A stretch of 25,088 bases of DNA from Scatomorpha gallistercoris (GCA_018713005.1 DVFX01000017.1:1-25088); one strand, 5' to 3'. Numbered from the stretch's first letter, positions 12,956-20,958 are shown. Made by a program: numbers and translations. Notes: generated from the sequence alone by a model not told the origin.

Positions 12956-15754
12956 ATGAAAAAGCGCATTTTGACAGTGCTGCTTGCTGTGTGCCTGGTC
13001 TTTGCGCTGGGAACAGTAAGTGCGCTGGCTGCGGATTCGTCCGACGATTGCGCCGGTGGCGACAGCTGCAATCATGAGGCTGCCATCGGTGCGACGCATT
13101 ATGACACGCTTGGTGAGGCTATAACAGCAGCCAATCAAAGCAATGATGCGAATGTAGTTGTTACACTCCTGAGGGATGTTGAACTCAACTTGCAGAATGG
13201 CAACACCACCGGTGCTTACACCATAACTAAGAATGGTGTAACAATTAATGGCTCTTCCAGCAATTACGAGATTAAGGCAACTGGAACCGGCACGAATTGC
13301 CAGCATGTTTTCCTCGTTCAGGCCAATAACGTTACTATCAGTAATCTTGAGATTGACGGCGGTAGAGTTGCCCGTAGCGGCATTCAGGCTTGGGGTAATG
13401 TCCAGAACCTGAATCTCACCAATGTGACCAGCAACAACAACTATGGCTACGGCGTACTTGTTAACAACGGAGCGTCCGTGACTGCTAATAACCTGGTTGC
13501 CCATAACAACGGCTGGGGTGGCGTTAACGTCGATGCGCAGAATGAAAAATCCAGCTTTACCATGGTTGGCGGCGACCTCACCAACAATGGTGCGGAGAAC
13601 GTCATTTCTATTGTTCTTGATAGCGATGTGTCTGGTGAGAACACCGTTTCGCTTACCGGAGGAAAGTACGACACTGTCATGACTAACACCCCTGACACTG
13701 ACAACAACAATGCTGAGCGCAGCCAGGGCAAGAACAATGTCACTATCAATGGCGCCACTGTTGGCACCATTTCTCTCAACGGTACGGGTACAGATAAGGT
13801 TGATATTATAAACAACGCTACTGTTAATGAAATTGTCAGTGGTCGTACAGACAGTGCTAAGCCTGCTATCACCGTTACAGGCTCTACTGTAGAAAAAATA
13901 GATACTTCCAAATTCGAACTCAAGGCAAACGACAGCGAGATTAATGGCTCTGACCAGACCGACTCCGTTGCCAAGGTTGGCGATCAGTATTTCGACACCC
14001 TTCAGGCTGCCATCGACGCGGCCCAGAACGGCACCACCAAGACTGTCACCCTGTTGAAGAACTTTGAAGTAGATATTACTAATACAACAGATAGTCTTTA
14101 TAGAATAAACGGCAGCATAACCATTGATGGCGATAATCGGACGATAACCATAAAAGATATTGATGCTGAGCGTGATGTTAAGATATTCAATGTCACTTCT
14201 GGAACAGTTACATTCGAGGATTTGACGATTGATGGTAATGACGTCGCCAAGCATGGCATACAAGCTTTTGGCACTGGCACAAATGTTACTCTGAATAATG
14301 TTACCAGCAACGAAAACACCGGTTATGGTGTACTTGCCAATGGCGGCGCAAAAGTCAGCGCCACAAAACTGTATACTGATGACAACGGCTGGGGCGGCGT
14401 GAACGTTGACAAAGGCGCTAAGTTCACCATGAACAGCGGCACCCTTGGTGAGGAGTTCTCGGTTGTCGTTGAGAGCCAGGACAACAGCGTTACATCTGAC
14501 ACTGTAGCAAATCTTATAAACGGCACCTACAACAAGATTCAGATTAAGACCAATAAGAGTGATGTCAACATCAGCGGCGGTTCTTACACTGATATAGTTG
14601 GCTATAGTGACAGCAAGGGTAGCTATACGCCGAATAGTGGCGATGCCAGCGTTACCGGCGGTACGTTTAGGAACAACGTCAATGAGTTCGCTACCGTCAA
14701 CTATGTTGTATCTGGCTCTCGTGGCTACACCTATTTCAATGACTTCGACAAAGCTATGGCCTATGCCGGCGTTGGCGATGATATCGACTTTATTGGCAGC
14801 AGTACGACTAGAACTCACACGGTTAGATTCTATTACGAGAACAACGTATATGATGTCTATGAAGTAGTCCATGATGACGAAGTTGAACTTCCGACCGGAC
14901 AGTACGACGGCAAGAGGATTGATGGATGGAAGCGCGACGACGGAAAGGTATTTAAGCCCGGTGATGATGTTACCATTACCCGCAATACCGACTTCACCGT
15001 CATCCTCCGCAACGGCCAGTACAACATCGTCATTGACGATGATATCAAGCACGGCGACGTGAGCACCGACGTGAGCTCCGCCGACAAGGGCGCCACCGTC
15101 TACATCTACGTCGACCCGGATATCGGCTACGTCCTTGACGACCTGAACGTCTACTACGGCGCCAACAACCGCTACAGCGTCACGGTCAGCTACGTCCGCG
15201 CCGGCGTGTACAAGTTCACCATGCCGAACGCCAGCGTATACATCACCGCCACCTTCAAGTACGCCGCGCTGCCCTTCACCGACGTGAACCGCAGCCAGTG
15301 GTTCTATGACGAGGTCTACTATGTCTACACCAACGGGATGATGGAGGGCGACAGCGCCACCACCTTCAACCCCGACGGTCGCATGACCCGCGCCATGTTC
15401 TGGGCTGTCCTCGGCCGCATAGACGGCGCCACCATCACCGGCAATGACTGGGCCGAAGAGGCCCGCGCATGGGCCATGCGTGAGGGCGTGTCCGACGGCA
15501 CCAACCCGAACGACTACGTCACCCGTGAGCAGATGGTCACCATGCTGTGGCGCTACGCCGGCGAGAAGAACGGCTCCGCCAGCCTCATCCGCTACACCGA
15601 CGCCGACAAGATTTCCAGCTACGCCGTTGAGGCCATGCGCTGGGCTATCGGCAACGGCATCATCGAGGGCATGACCTCCACCACGCTCGAGCCGCAGGGC
15701 ACCGCGACCCGCGCTCAGTGCGCCGCTATCTTCATGCGCTTCGACCAGATGTGA
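12956..15754 (+). CDS. Secreted surface protein with beta-helix repeats, InlB-like segment and three SLH domains
   Basis: A 932-residue exported protein. A classic signal peptide covers residues 1-25 (MKKRILTVLLAVCLVF, ending ALA before ADSS). Two copies of an Asn/Thr-rich module with the look of right-handed beta-helix repeats lie at about 44-193 and 341-485. Residues about 618-690 resemble an InlB/Listeria-Bacteroides repeat (HTVRFYYENN, then DGWKRDDGKVF). Residues about 696-770 resemble the repeat ending FTMPNASVYITATF. Three SLH repeats (about 774-932) begin LPFTDVNRSQWFYDEV and would anchor the protein to cell-wall secondary polymers. The start ATG at 12956 is chosen because AAGGAG (12943-12948) precedes it and gives the signal peptide; ATG 12938 in the same frame is an alternative. 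The ligand or function is unknown. The AT-rich N-terminal three quarters and GC-rich end differ in codon use. Confidence 0.88.
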   Translation: MKKRILTVLLAVCLVFALGTVSALAADSSDDCAGGDSCNHEAAIGATHYDTLGEAITAANQSNDANVVVTLLRDVELNLQNGNTTGAYTITKNGVTINGSSSNYEIKATGTGTNCQHVFLVQANNVTISNLEIDGGRVARSGIQAWGNVQNLNLTNVTSNNNYGYGVLVNNGASVTANNLVAHNNGWGGVNVDAQNEKSSFTMVGGDLTNNGAENVISIVLDSDVSGENTVSLTGGKYDTVMTNTPDTDNNNAERSQGKNNVTINGATVGTISLNGTGTDKVDIINNATVNEIVSGRTDSAKPAITVTGSTVEKIDTSKFELKANDSEINGSDQTDSVAKVGDQYFDTLQAAIDAAQNGTTKTVTLLKNFEVDITNTTDSLYRINGSITIDGDNRTITIKDIDAERDVKIFNVTSGTVTFEDLTIDGNDVAKHGIQAFGTGTNVTLNNVTSNENTGYGVLANGGAKVSATKLYTDDNGWGGVNVDKGAKFTMNSGTLGEEFSVVVESQDNSVTSDTVANLINGTYNKIQIKTNKSDVNISGGSYTDIVGYSDSKGSYTPNSGDASVTGGTFRNNVNEFATVNYVVSGSRGYTYFNDFDKAMAYAGVGDDIDFIGSSTTRTHTVRFYYENNVYDVYEVVHDDEVELPTGQYDGKRIDGWKRDDGKVFKPGDDVTITRNTDFTVILRNGQYNIVIDDDIKHGDVSTDVSSADKGATVYIYVDPDIGYVLDDLNVYYGANNRYSVTVSYVRAGVYKFTMPNASVYITATFKYAALPFTDVNRSQWFYDEVYYVYTNGMMEGDSATTFNPDGRMTRAMFWAVLGRIDGATITGNDWAEEARAWAMREGVSDGTNPNDYVTREQMVTMLWRYAGEKNGSASLIRYTDADKISSYAVEAMRWAIGNGIIEGMTSTTLEPQGTATRAQCAAIFMRFDQM
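13085..13534 (+). repeat. Internal module copy 1 of the SLH surface protein
   Basis: About 150 codons that match copy 2 in order: a YDTLxxAIxAA opening, then a VTLL strand, an IDG-xVA-xxGIQA segment, NVTSN, GYGVL and NGWGGVNVD. The similarity is clear in protein and patchy in DNA, so the duplication is not recent. Confidence 0.75.
13976..14410 (+). repeat. Internal module copy 2 of the SLH surface protein
   Basis: About 145 codons repeating copy 1 with an offset of 292-297 residues: YFDTLQAAIDAAQ, VTLLKNFEV, GNDVAKHGIQAFG, NNVTSNENTGYGVL and NGWGGVNVD. The offset shrinks along the module, so small indels separate the copies. Confidence 0.75.
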
Positions 15755-15773
15755 TAAGCTTCGAGCGAAGGGC

Positions 15774-15802
15774 TTGACAATTACCACGTTTGACCGTAAA
15801 AT
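15774..15802 (+). promoter_or_regulatory. Near-consensus promoter directly upstream of a terminator
   Basis: TTGACA (15774-15779), a 17-base spacer and TAAAAT (15797-15802), starting 19 bases after the SLH stop codon. The expected start is near 15809, just before the terminator stem at 15812. It may drive the lipoprotein gene through the terminator, or only a short RNA. Confidence 0.65.
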
Positions 15803-15811
15803 AATGTAGAG

Positions 15812-15848
15812 ACAGGGCCGGGGTCCAAAAGCCTCCGGCCCTGTTTTT
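15812..15848 (+). terminator. Intrinsic terminator between SLH gene and lipoprotein gene
   Basis: A 10-bp perfect stem (ACAGGGCCGG at 15812-15821 with CCGGCCCTGT at 15835-15844) and a TTTTT run to 15848. It ends transcripts from the SLH gene and would also catch the promoter at 15774-15802. Confidence 0.88.
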
Positions 15849-15929
15849 GAAATTCTTTTGAAACTTTTTGCTGCGGCTTACGTCTTATTTACAGAAGCTC
15901 CGGTATTACCAGTGGCAAGGAGGAATCAT

Positions 15930-17102
15930 ATGCGTAGAGCCGCCATACCACTATTGCTTGTTCTGGCGCTGCTTTTGAGCGCTTGCGGCGCCAGCTCGTC
16001 CGGCGAGGCGGGCGAGGAATTGGATATACCCGACTATTCTAAGCTTGACGCCGCTTCCGTCAGCGTCGTCACACCGGATGAGGCGGGCCTCGAGATAGGG
16101 AACATGCCGGATGCGCTGCCCATGGGCGGGCAGTATATCGGCTACAACGAGGACGAGGAGGCGCTCATCTACCTCTACGGCGACGAGGTGCGTCAGATTT
16201 CGCTCGACGGCACGAACGACATTTCGCTGCTCAGCCTCGGGCTCAACCCCGAGAGCGATGGATTGGTCGAAGCCTTTTACGAGGACGGCTGGGTAATCTG
16301 GGTACAGTACAGCCTGGACGACATGGCCGCCACCTGGGTGCTTTCCGCCCAGAACACTGCTGAGCCGGAAACCGGCGAGGCGGAGAACGCAAAGCTCACC
16401 GTCGAAGCCGCCACGGATTATTCGGAGCCCGGCAGCGTGTCGGCTCCGGCGCACATAGCATATGCGGACGGTCGTATATCTTACAGCGGCGTCGCCGAGA
16501 CCGAAAGCGGCCTCGTGCGCGCGATAAAGCTCTACGACCTCAACGAAGGCACGATGGAGCTCATTGCCCAGACCCCGCTCGACAGCGGCGTCACCTACAC
16601 ATACCCCGCAATGGGCACCGAATACGTCGCCTACGCGGCCCACACCGAGGACGAGGGCTACATTATCTGCGGCTACATCATCCCCATCGGCGAGACCTAC
16701 GAGGTCTCTGATAGCGCGCAGATAGCTTCGGTTTACGCCTCCGGCTTCTACCTCGCTGCAGTTATCGACGAGAGCGTCGCCGTGTACGACCCCTTTGAAC
16801 GCACATGGCGCGACGTCTACAACTCCGCGTCGGACATTGACCTCGCGGGCGCGTCAAGCGCCGTGTGGCAGCTGGATATCAGCCAGGTCGCAGTCAGCGG
16901 GGCAAATATGCTCCTTGGCGGCACTTCGAGCCTATACCTGCTCAACCTCGACAGCCTCGAGGCTGTCGAGCTCGTCCCCGCCGGGGACGAGACTGTCACT
17001 TCCGTACAGATTGACGGCACCCTGGCCATCTGGCGCACCTTCAATAGGGATACGGGCGAAGCTTCGTACAATTACGCGAATGTGCTGAGCGAAGCCGCCT
17101 AA
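15930..17102 (+). CDS. Putative lipoprotein, possibly beta-propeller-like
   Basis: A 390-residue protein with a lipoprotein signal peptide: MRRAAIPLLLVLALLLSAC, with the lipobox cysteine at residue 19, followed by a Ser/Gly/Glu-rich linker. The mature part is acidic and made of short alternating segments, such as GQYIGYNEDEEALIYLYGDE, DGWVIWVQYS, AHIAYADGRISYSG and TEYVAYAAHT. This recalls a beta-propeller or WD40-like fold, but I recognise no specific family and cannot give a function. It would sit on the outer face of the cytoplasmic membrane. The start is chosen for AAGGAGG at 15917-15923 and the signal peptide; the frame is open upstream to 15858. It follows the SLH gene on the same strand but behind a terminator. 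Confidence 0.82.
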   Translation: MRRAAIPLLLVLALLLSACGASSSGEAGEELDIPDYSKLDAASVSVVTPDEAGLEIGNMPDALPMGGQYIGYNEDEEALIYLYGDEVRQISLDGTNDISLLSLGLNPESDGLVEAFYEDGWVIWVQYSLDDMAATWVLSAQNTAEPETGEAENAKLTVEAATDYSEPGSVSAPAHIAYADGRISYSGVAETESGLVRAIKLYDLNEGTMELIAQTPLDSGVTYTYPAMGTEYVAYAAHTEDEGYIICGYIIPIGETYEVSDSAQIASVYASGFYLAAVIDESVAVYDPFERTWRDVYNSASDIDLAGASSAVWQLDISQVAVSGANMLLGGTSSLYLLNLDSLEAVELVPAGDETVTSVQIDGTLAIWRTFNRDTGEASYNYANVLSEAA

Positions 17103-17121
17103 ATCAGCAGACACGAATTAG

Positions 17122-17179
17122 GCATGTACACCCAAAGTGTGCTTGCATATAAGGCGCGGCACCCCCCTTATGCCGCGCC
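17122..17179 (+). other. Two hairpins in the lipoprotein gene 3' region
   Basis: GCATGTACAC (17122-17131) pairs with GTGTGCTTGC (17137-17146) with one mismatch. GGCGCGGCA (17153-17161) pairs perfectly with TGCCGCGCC (17171-17179). No U-tract follows either. With the next terminator they make three consecutive stems. ATAAGG (17149-17154) and CCTTAT (17166-17171) offer an alternative pairing to the second stem. Confidence 0.45.
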
Positions 17180-17181
17180 GG

Positions 17182-17217
17182 AAAGCCGCTCATCCCCCCA
17201 TGTTGGGCGGCTTTTTT
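17182..17217 (+). terminator. Intrinsic terminator after the lipoprotein gene
   Basis: AAAGCCGCTCA (17182-17192) pairs with TGGGCGGCTTT (17204-17214) with one G-U pair, followed by a six-T run ending at 17217. Confidence 0.85.
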
Positions 17218-17220
17218 ATG

Positions 17221-17256
17221 CAAAATCAAACCCCCGAGGCTTGAGCTTCGGGGGTT
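17221..17256 (-). terminator. Intrinsic terminator of the SUV3-like helicase gene
   Basis: On the - strand AACCCCCGAAG (17256-17246) pairs with GCCTCGGGGGTT-type sequence (17240-17229), followed by TTTGATTTTG. It overlaps the helicase stop codon. The stem also has dyad symmetry on the + strand but only ATTT follows there. Confidence 0.8.
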
Positions 17257-19489
17257 ATTTCTTCGTCCAGAACGGGGCGTTGGCCTTGCGCTTGCGCTCG
17301 CGGCGGTAACACTCGTCACACAGCCGCCCGCGGTGGTTCAGCGGCAGGGACCGGCCGCACACGGCGCAGAATCGGATGTTGTTCCGCAGACGGTGCAGCA
17401 GTATTTCGTTTATCTGGTCGGCCACGCGCTCGCGCGTGTCGTAAAGCGCGTCCTCGTCCACCTCGCAGTCAAAGGCCCGCGAGAAAGAGAAGTAGAGGTC
17501 CAGTTTGCGGTAGTATTGCTCCAGCTCCGGCAGCGTCGGCTCTTCAGCGGCCAGCGCGGGCATCGAGAGCTCCTCGCCTTTCTGCCATCGCGTCAGGAAC
17601 TGGAAAAACAGCTCCCGGAGAGCGTCCTCGTTCTCGTCGAAGGGGATGTTTGCCGCGCGCAGCTCCTGCTGCTTCGTCAGCGTGAAGCCGAGCTCGCGCA
17701 TCTTTGTGATTATCGTGATGTAGCGCGAAATGTCCAGCTTGCGGTAGGGCTCCACCGTCGGCAGCTTGTTCCACTCGGTTAGGACCTCGAGCAAGTCGAA
17801 GTCCACCTTGAGCACCAAGTCGGAAAACCCGACCACCGCATACTGTATGGGCGCTATTGTCGTCTCGAGCGCTGTGCGGATGAAGCCCAAATTCTGCGTC
17901 GCGCCGACATAGCCGCGTGGGTACATGCCCATCCGCCCGGCGCGCCCGGCTATCTGCTTGACCTCCTCGGGCTTTAAATCGCGGCGCTCCACGCCGTCGT
18001 ATTTCTCCGTCTCCATGAAGATGATGCGGCGTATGGGCAAATTCAGGCCCATTCCGATGGCGTCTGTTGAGACGATGTACTCCATGTCGCCGTTCAGGAA
18101 GCCCTCCATCTGCTTGCGGCGCGTGGAGTAGGGGAGGGCTCCGTAGATTATCGCGGGCTCCTTGCCGTGCTGGCGTAAATCCTCGGCCACGCTGAGCACT
18201 CCGACCTTTGAAAAGGTGATGAGCGCGTCGCCGGGCTGTACACGCGTGTAGTCCACTGTGTGCGTCATACACAAAAGCGGCGTTGTGCGCTCGTGCACTA
18301 TTACCTCGTAGGTGTCGCCGCAGCTCTCAATCAGGCGTAGCAGGATGCTTTTGGCCTCGGGCGCGGCGCACAGATGCACTTCGGGAGCCAGCACGCCCAG
18401 AATCGCACGCGTCCAGGCGTAGCCGCGCTGTGCGTCGGAAATCATCTGGCACTCATCTATGACGGCGACATCGTAACGGCGCTCGAGCGAGAGCTTTTCA
18501 GCTGTCGCGGCCATGTGCGTGTCGTCCTCGCTTATGTCCTCCTCCTCGCCGGTGGAGAGGCTGCAATCTACGCCCGCGTCGAGCATGGTCTCCTGCGCTT
18601 CGAGCGCCAGCAGGCGCAGCGGCGCGAGGTACACGCCCGTCGGCGCGCTCATTAGGCGCTGGAAGCCTGCGTAGGTTTTGCCGGTGTTTGTCCCGCCGAT
18701 GTGCAGTATGAAGTGGCGGCGCATCGCGCGCGCCTCGGGATACTCGTCCTTGGGGTTCAGGGCAATGAGCAGCGACAGGCTGCTGCGTATCGCCGTCGGC
18801 ACATACCAGACCGACCAGACGGTGGACAGCCCGTCGCTGAGCAGGAGCTTTTCCGGGAAACCCTCGGCAGAGAGCAGCGCGGATATGTCCGCCTCCGGCT
18901 GCTGGGTCTTGAATTCATCCGTTACGGCCAGGGAGCACTCGTACAGCACGGAGACATAGCGCTCGCAGACGCGCGCATAGAGCGGGTGTTCGGTGTCCGT
19001 GGAGCACCAGACCCAGGCGCGCAGAAAGTTTTTGAAGAGCTCCGGCAGATGGCCGGTGCGCGGTCTGCTCTCAAGCGAGAGAAACTCGTTCAGCCAGCTG
19101 GTCACTTGGGCGGGCTGGACATATTTGCTGCCGGCTGCAGAGGGCAGCCGCTTTATAATCGCGCGGTGATAGTGTGCGGCCAGGGTCCAGGCGTCGGAAG
19201 AGCCGGTACCGGAATTCAGCCAGGCGGTATTCAGGGCGGCGGCCGCCGAGTCGGCGCTGGGAGTGGGTACACCGGCGGGTTTGCGTTTGGGCTGAGTGGG
19301 ACGGGGCTGTATCCCGGCGTCGCGCTCGGCCTTCATGACCACATCCTTTGGCCAGACGCGCAGGCCGTTGGGAAATTCCTCGCTTCGGATGTACCGTGGT
19401 TTAGGGAGGAGGGCGCGTATCTGTTCGTTGCTCCAGCCCCGGCTCTTGAGCCGTGAGACAGGCCAGTACTTGTTGCTCGATTTTGACAT
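17255..19489 (-). CDS. SUV3-like superfamily 2 RNA helicase with C-terminal zinc ribbon
   Basis: A 744-residue ATP-dependent helicase. Its motifs match the SUV3 (mitochondrial RNA degradosome) branch of SF2. Motif I is GGTNTGKT (265-272), followed by YLAPLRLLALE (287-297), STGEE (312-316), motif II DECQMI (345-350), STDAIGMGLNL (474-484) and QIAGRAGR (512-519). The N-terminal 50 residues contain SRLKSRGWSNEQIRALLPKP, a small module I associate with assorted bacterial nucleic-acid proteins. Residues 80-255 are unassigned. The C-terminus has a four-cysteine ribbon (Cys708, Cys711, Cys724, Cys727). SUV3 unwinds RNA for 3' exonucleases; the bacterial role is inferred. The start ATG at 19489 has AAGGAGGAG. 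No RNase gene is adjacent. Confidence 0.85.
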   Translation of the reverse strand: MSKSSNKYWPVSRLKSRGWSNEQIRALLPKPRYIRSEEFPNGLRVWPKDVVMKAERDAGIQPRPTQPKRKPAGVPTPSADSAAAALNTAWLNSGTGSSDAWTLAAHYHRAIIKRLPSAAGSKYVQPAQVTSWLNEFLSLESRPRTGHLPELFKNFLRAWVWCSTDTEHPLYARVCERYVSVLYECSLAVTDEFKTQQPEADISALLSAEGFPEKLLLSDGLSTVWSVWYVPTAIRSSLSLLIALNPKDEYPEARAMRRHFILHIGGTNTGKTYAGFQRLMSAPTGVYLAPLRLLALEAQETMLDAGVDCSLSTGEEEDISEDDTHMAATAEKLSLERRYDVAVIDECQMISDAQRGYAWTRAILGVLAPEVHLCAAPEAKSILLRLIESCGDTYEVIVHERTTPLLCMTHTVDYTRVQPGDALITFSKVGVLSVAEDLRQHGKEPAIIYGALPYSTRRKQMEGFLNGDMEYIVSTDAIGMGLNLPIRRIIFMETEKYDGVERRDLKPEEVKQIAGRAGRMGMYPRGYVGATQNLGFIRTALETTIAPIQYAVVGFSDLVLKVDFDLLEVLTEWNKLPTVEPYRKLDISRYITIITKMRELGFTLTKQQELRAANIPFDENEDALRELFFQFLTRWQKGEELSMPALAAEEPTLPELEQYYRKLDLYFSFSRAFDCEVDEDALYDTRERVADQINEILLHRLRNNIRFCAVCGRSLPLNHRGRLCDECYRRERKRKANAPFWTKK

Positions 19490-19523
19490 GCGCTCCTCCT
19501 TTCCGCGCGTCGCGCGCCCTGAT

Positions 19524-19552
19524 AGTATACCTCAAAACGCGCGGATATTCAA
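19524..19552 (-). promoter_or_regulatory. Promoter of the SUV3-like helicase gene
   Basis: On the - strand TTGAAT (19552-19547), a 17-base spacer and TATACT (19529-19524). The expected start is near 19517. A short GC hairpin (19516-19504, CGCGC-GAC-GCGCG) would begin at the 5' end of the RNA, just before the ribosome binding site. Confidence 0.7.
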
Positions 19553-19586
19553 CTGCGGGTGTGGAGGCGAGTCTAAGCGCCGGAGC

Positions 19587-20717
19587 TCAGCCCTCGTGCT
19601 TCTCGGCAGTGTTGATGAGCTCGGTGCGTGACCAGCGTTCGTAGAAGAGGCGTCTGTGCATAGCCATGCGCACGACTTCAAAAAGCAGCATGAACAAATA
19701 CCCGCCGTCCACTATTCCGTAGGCGACGATTGCGGCGAGCTCGCCCAGCACGCCGGAGCCTGCCAGTATGTTCACGCAGTAGTTGAGCGTATACGGCAGC
19801 AGAGTGAGCACGGCCAGCAGCAGCGCGTGGCGGAGCGCATACTGGTACCAGTGCGCCTTGCCTCCGCCTTTGGAGACTATGCGAAGCCTGGTGAGGCGAT
19901 GGCCGACTGTGGAACCGCGCAGCAGCATCGGGCAGAGCGTGAAATATACCAGCCACATTAGGGCATATCCCCAAAAGCTCATCACGCCGAGGCGCGAGAA
20001 CAGCGCAAGATGAGCGACAAGGCTTATGACCGCATAGACAGCCATATCATATAAGAATGCGACCAGGCGTCTTGTAAACGACACGCGGCGGCCGCGCACG
20101 AAGCTGTCGCGGTCGAGCTCTTCGCGGCTGGGCAGGAAGCGCAGGGCTATGCCGCCGAGCATGAAACCAATCATGCTGCCTGTCGTGTTTATGATGAGGT
20201 CGTCCACGTCGAAGAGGCGGTAGCTGCCGGGATAGACGAAGTAAAGCCCGGTGAGCTGCGTGAGCTCGAAGAAGACCGAGAGCAGGAAGGAGTACAGCAG
20301 CGCGCGTTTCCAGCCGACGCGGAAGTAGTAGCGCAGATAGGCGCCGAAGGGCATAGTTAGGAAAAGGTTGAACACCGTTGTGAGCAGCGCGCTGTTATTG
20401 AACAGGCTGAGCCATGTTGAGGGCTGCGACAGCACGACATCGCTGTGTTCTATTATGTCGCCGATGAAGGCGAAGGGTACGAGCTGTGCGTCATGTCCGT
20501 GCAGGTTTGCCGCCGCCTCGCCGGTGGGCAGAGGCAGTATAACAAGGCAGTATGCGCAAAGCAGATAGAGTACGAATGAATATACGATTAGTATACGCAG
20601 GCTGAGCACGGAGCCGTATTTGTGATAGTTCCAGGCGACGTATGGTATAGTAAACAACACCGCCAGCACGGGGAAAATAACCGCCGCCTGTTTCAGCGCC
20701 TCTATATATCCGTCCAT
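19587..20717 (-). CDS. VanZ-RDD fusion membrane protein
   Basis: A 376-residue polytopic membrane protein. The N-terminal half (about residues 1-200) has the VanZ-like layout of hydrophobic helices, with LVPFAFIGD, FNLFLTMPFG and the acidic segment FDVDDLIINTTGSMIGF. The C-terminal half (about 210-335) fits an RDD domain, with RRLVAFLYDM and GSTVGHRLTRLRIVSKGG. VanZ proteins are tied to teicoplanin resistance in some species, but most are uncharacterised; RDD proteins are thought to be membrane transport-related. The start ATG at 20717 is preferred to GTG 20723 because AAAGGTG lies 7 bases before it. It ends 97 bases before the helicase gene with no terminator, though the helicase has its own promoter. 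Confidence 0.82.
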   Translation of the reverse strand: MDGYIEALKQAAVIFPVLAVLFTIPYVAWNYHKYGSVLSLRILIVYSFVLYLLCAYCLVILPLPTGEAAANLHGHDAQLVPFAFIGDIIEHSDVVLSQPSTWLSLFNNSALLTTVFNLFLTMPFGAYLRYYFRVGWKRALLYSFLLSVFFELTQLTGLYFVYPGSYRLFDVDDLIINTTGSMIGFMLGGIALRFLPSREELDRDSFVRGRRVSFTRRLVAFLYDMAVYAVISLVAHLALFSRLGVMSFWGYALMWLVYFTLCPMLLRGSTVGHRLTRLRIVSKGGGKAHWYQYALRHALLLAVLTLLPYTLNYCVNILAGSGVLGELAAIVAYGIVDGGYLFMLLFEVVRMAMHRRLFYERWSRTELINTAEKHEG

Positions 20718-20746
20718 AGTCACACACCTTTCCTCTTGTACCCAAT

Positions 20747-20774
20747 AGGATACCAGTCATTGCCCGCCACGCAA
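20747..20774 (-). promoter_or_regulatory. Weak candidate promoter for VanZ-RDD gene
   Basis: On the - strand TTGCGT (20774-20769), a 16-base spacer and TATCCT (20752-20747). It is a modest match in the divergent gap between this gene and the ECF sigma gene. Confidence 0.3.
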
Positions 20775-20899
20775 TCAGAAATTTTGAACTTTTTTGGGCT
20801 ATTTTGTGAACACATCGTTGCCGCACGCACAGGTAAAAACCTTTGAGACGCATGCAAGAGCAAGGTGCGGCTTCGCGTGGTGTTTAAAGCAAAAAAATA

Positions 20900-20931
20900 T
20901 GTCACAAAACGCCTCGCCCATACGTTATAAT
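20900..20931 (+). promoter_or_regulatory. Promoter of the ECF sigma/anti-sigma unit
   Basis: A perfect TATAAT (20926-20931) lacks a housekeeping -35 at the right distance. An overlapping alternative is TGTCAC (20900-20905), then 17 bases, then CGTTA (20923-20927), which has the layout of an ECF-type promoter. Autoregulation by the encoded sigma is plausible but inferred. Confidence 0.5.
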
Positions 20932-20958
20932 ATTAAGGAAGGCAAAGGGGGGAGCACA

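Noticed and set aside
13085..14410. Repeats in the SLH gene as a CRISPR array or tandem DNA repeat
   Set aside because: There are only two long diverged copies within one coding frame, with no short identical repeats and spacers.
12908..15787. A 959-codon open frame on the - strand covering the whole SLH gene
   Set aside because: It mirrors the + strand gene almost end to end, has no ribosome binding site or recognisable domain, and its composition follows from the codon bias of the SLH gene. The + strand reading has signal peptide, SLH repeats, promoter and terminator.
20794..20958. Upstream extension of the ECF sigma gene
   Set aside because: The added residues do not resemble sigma sequence and would place the TATAAT promoter inside the coding region. 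GTG 20959 gives a standard length.
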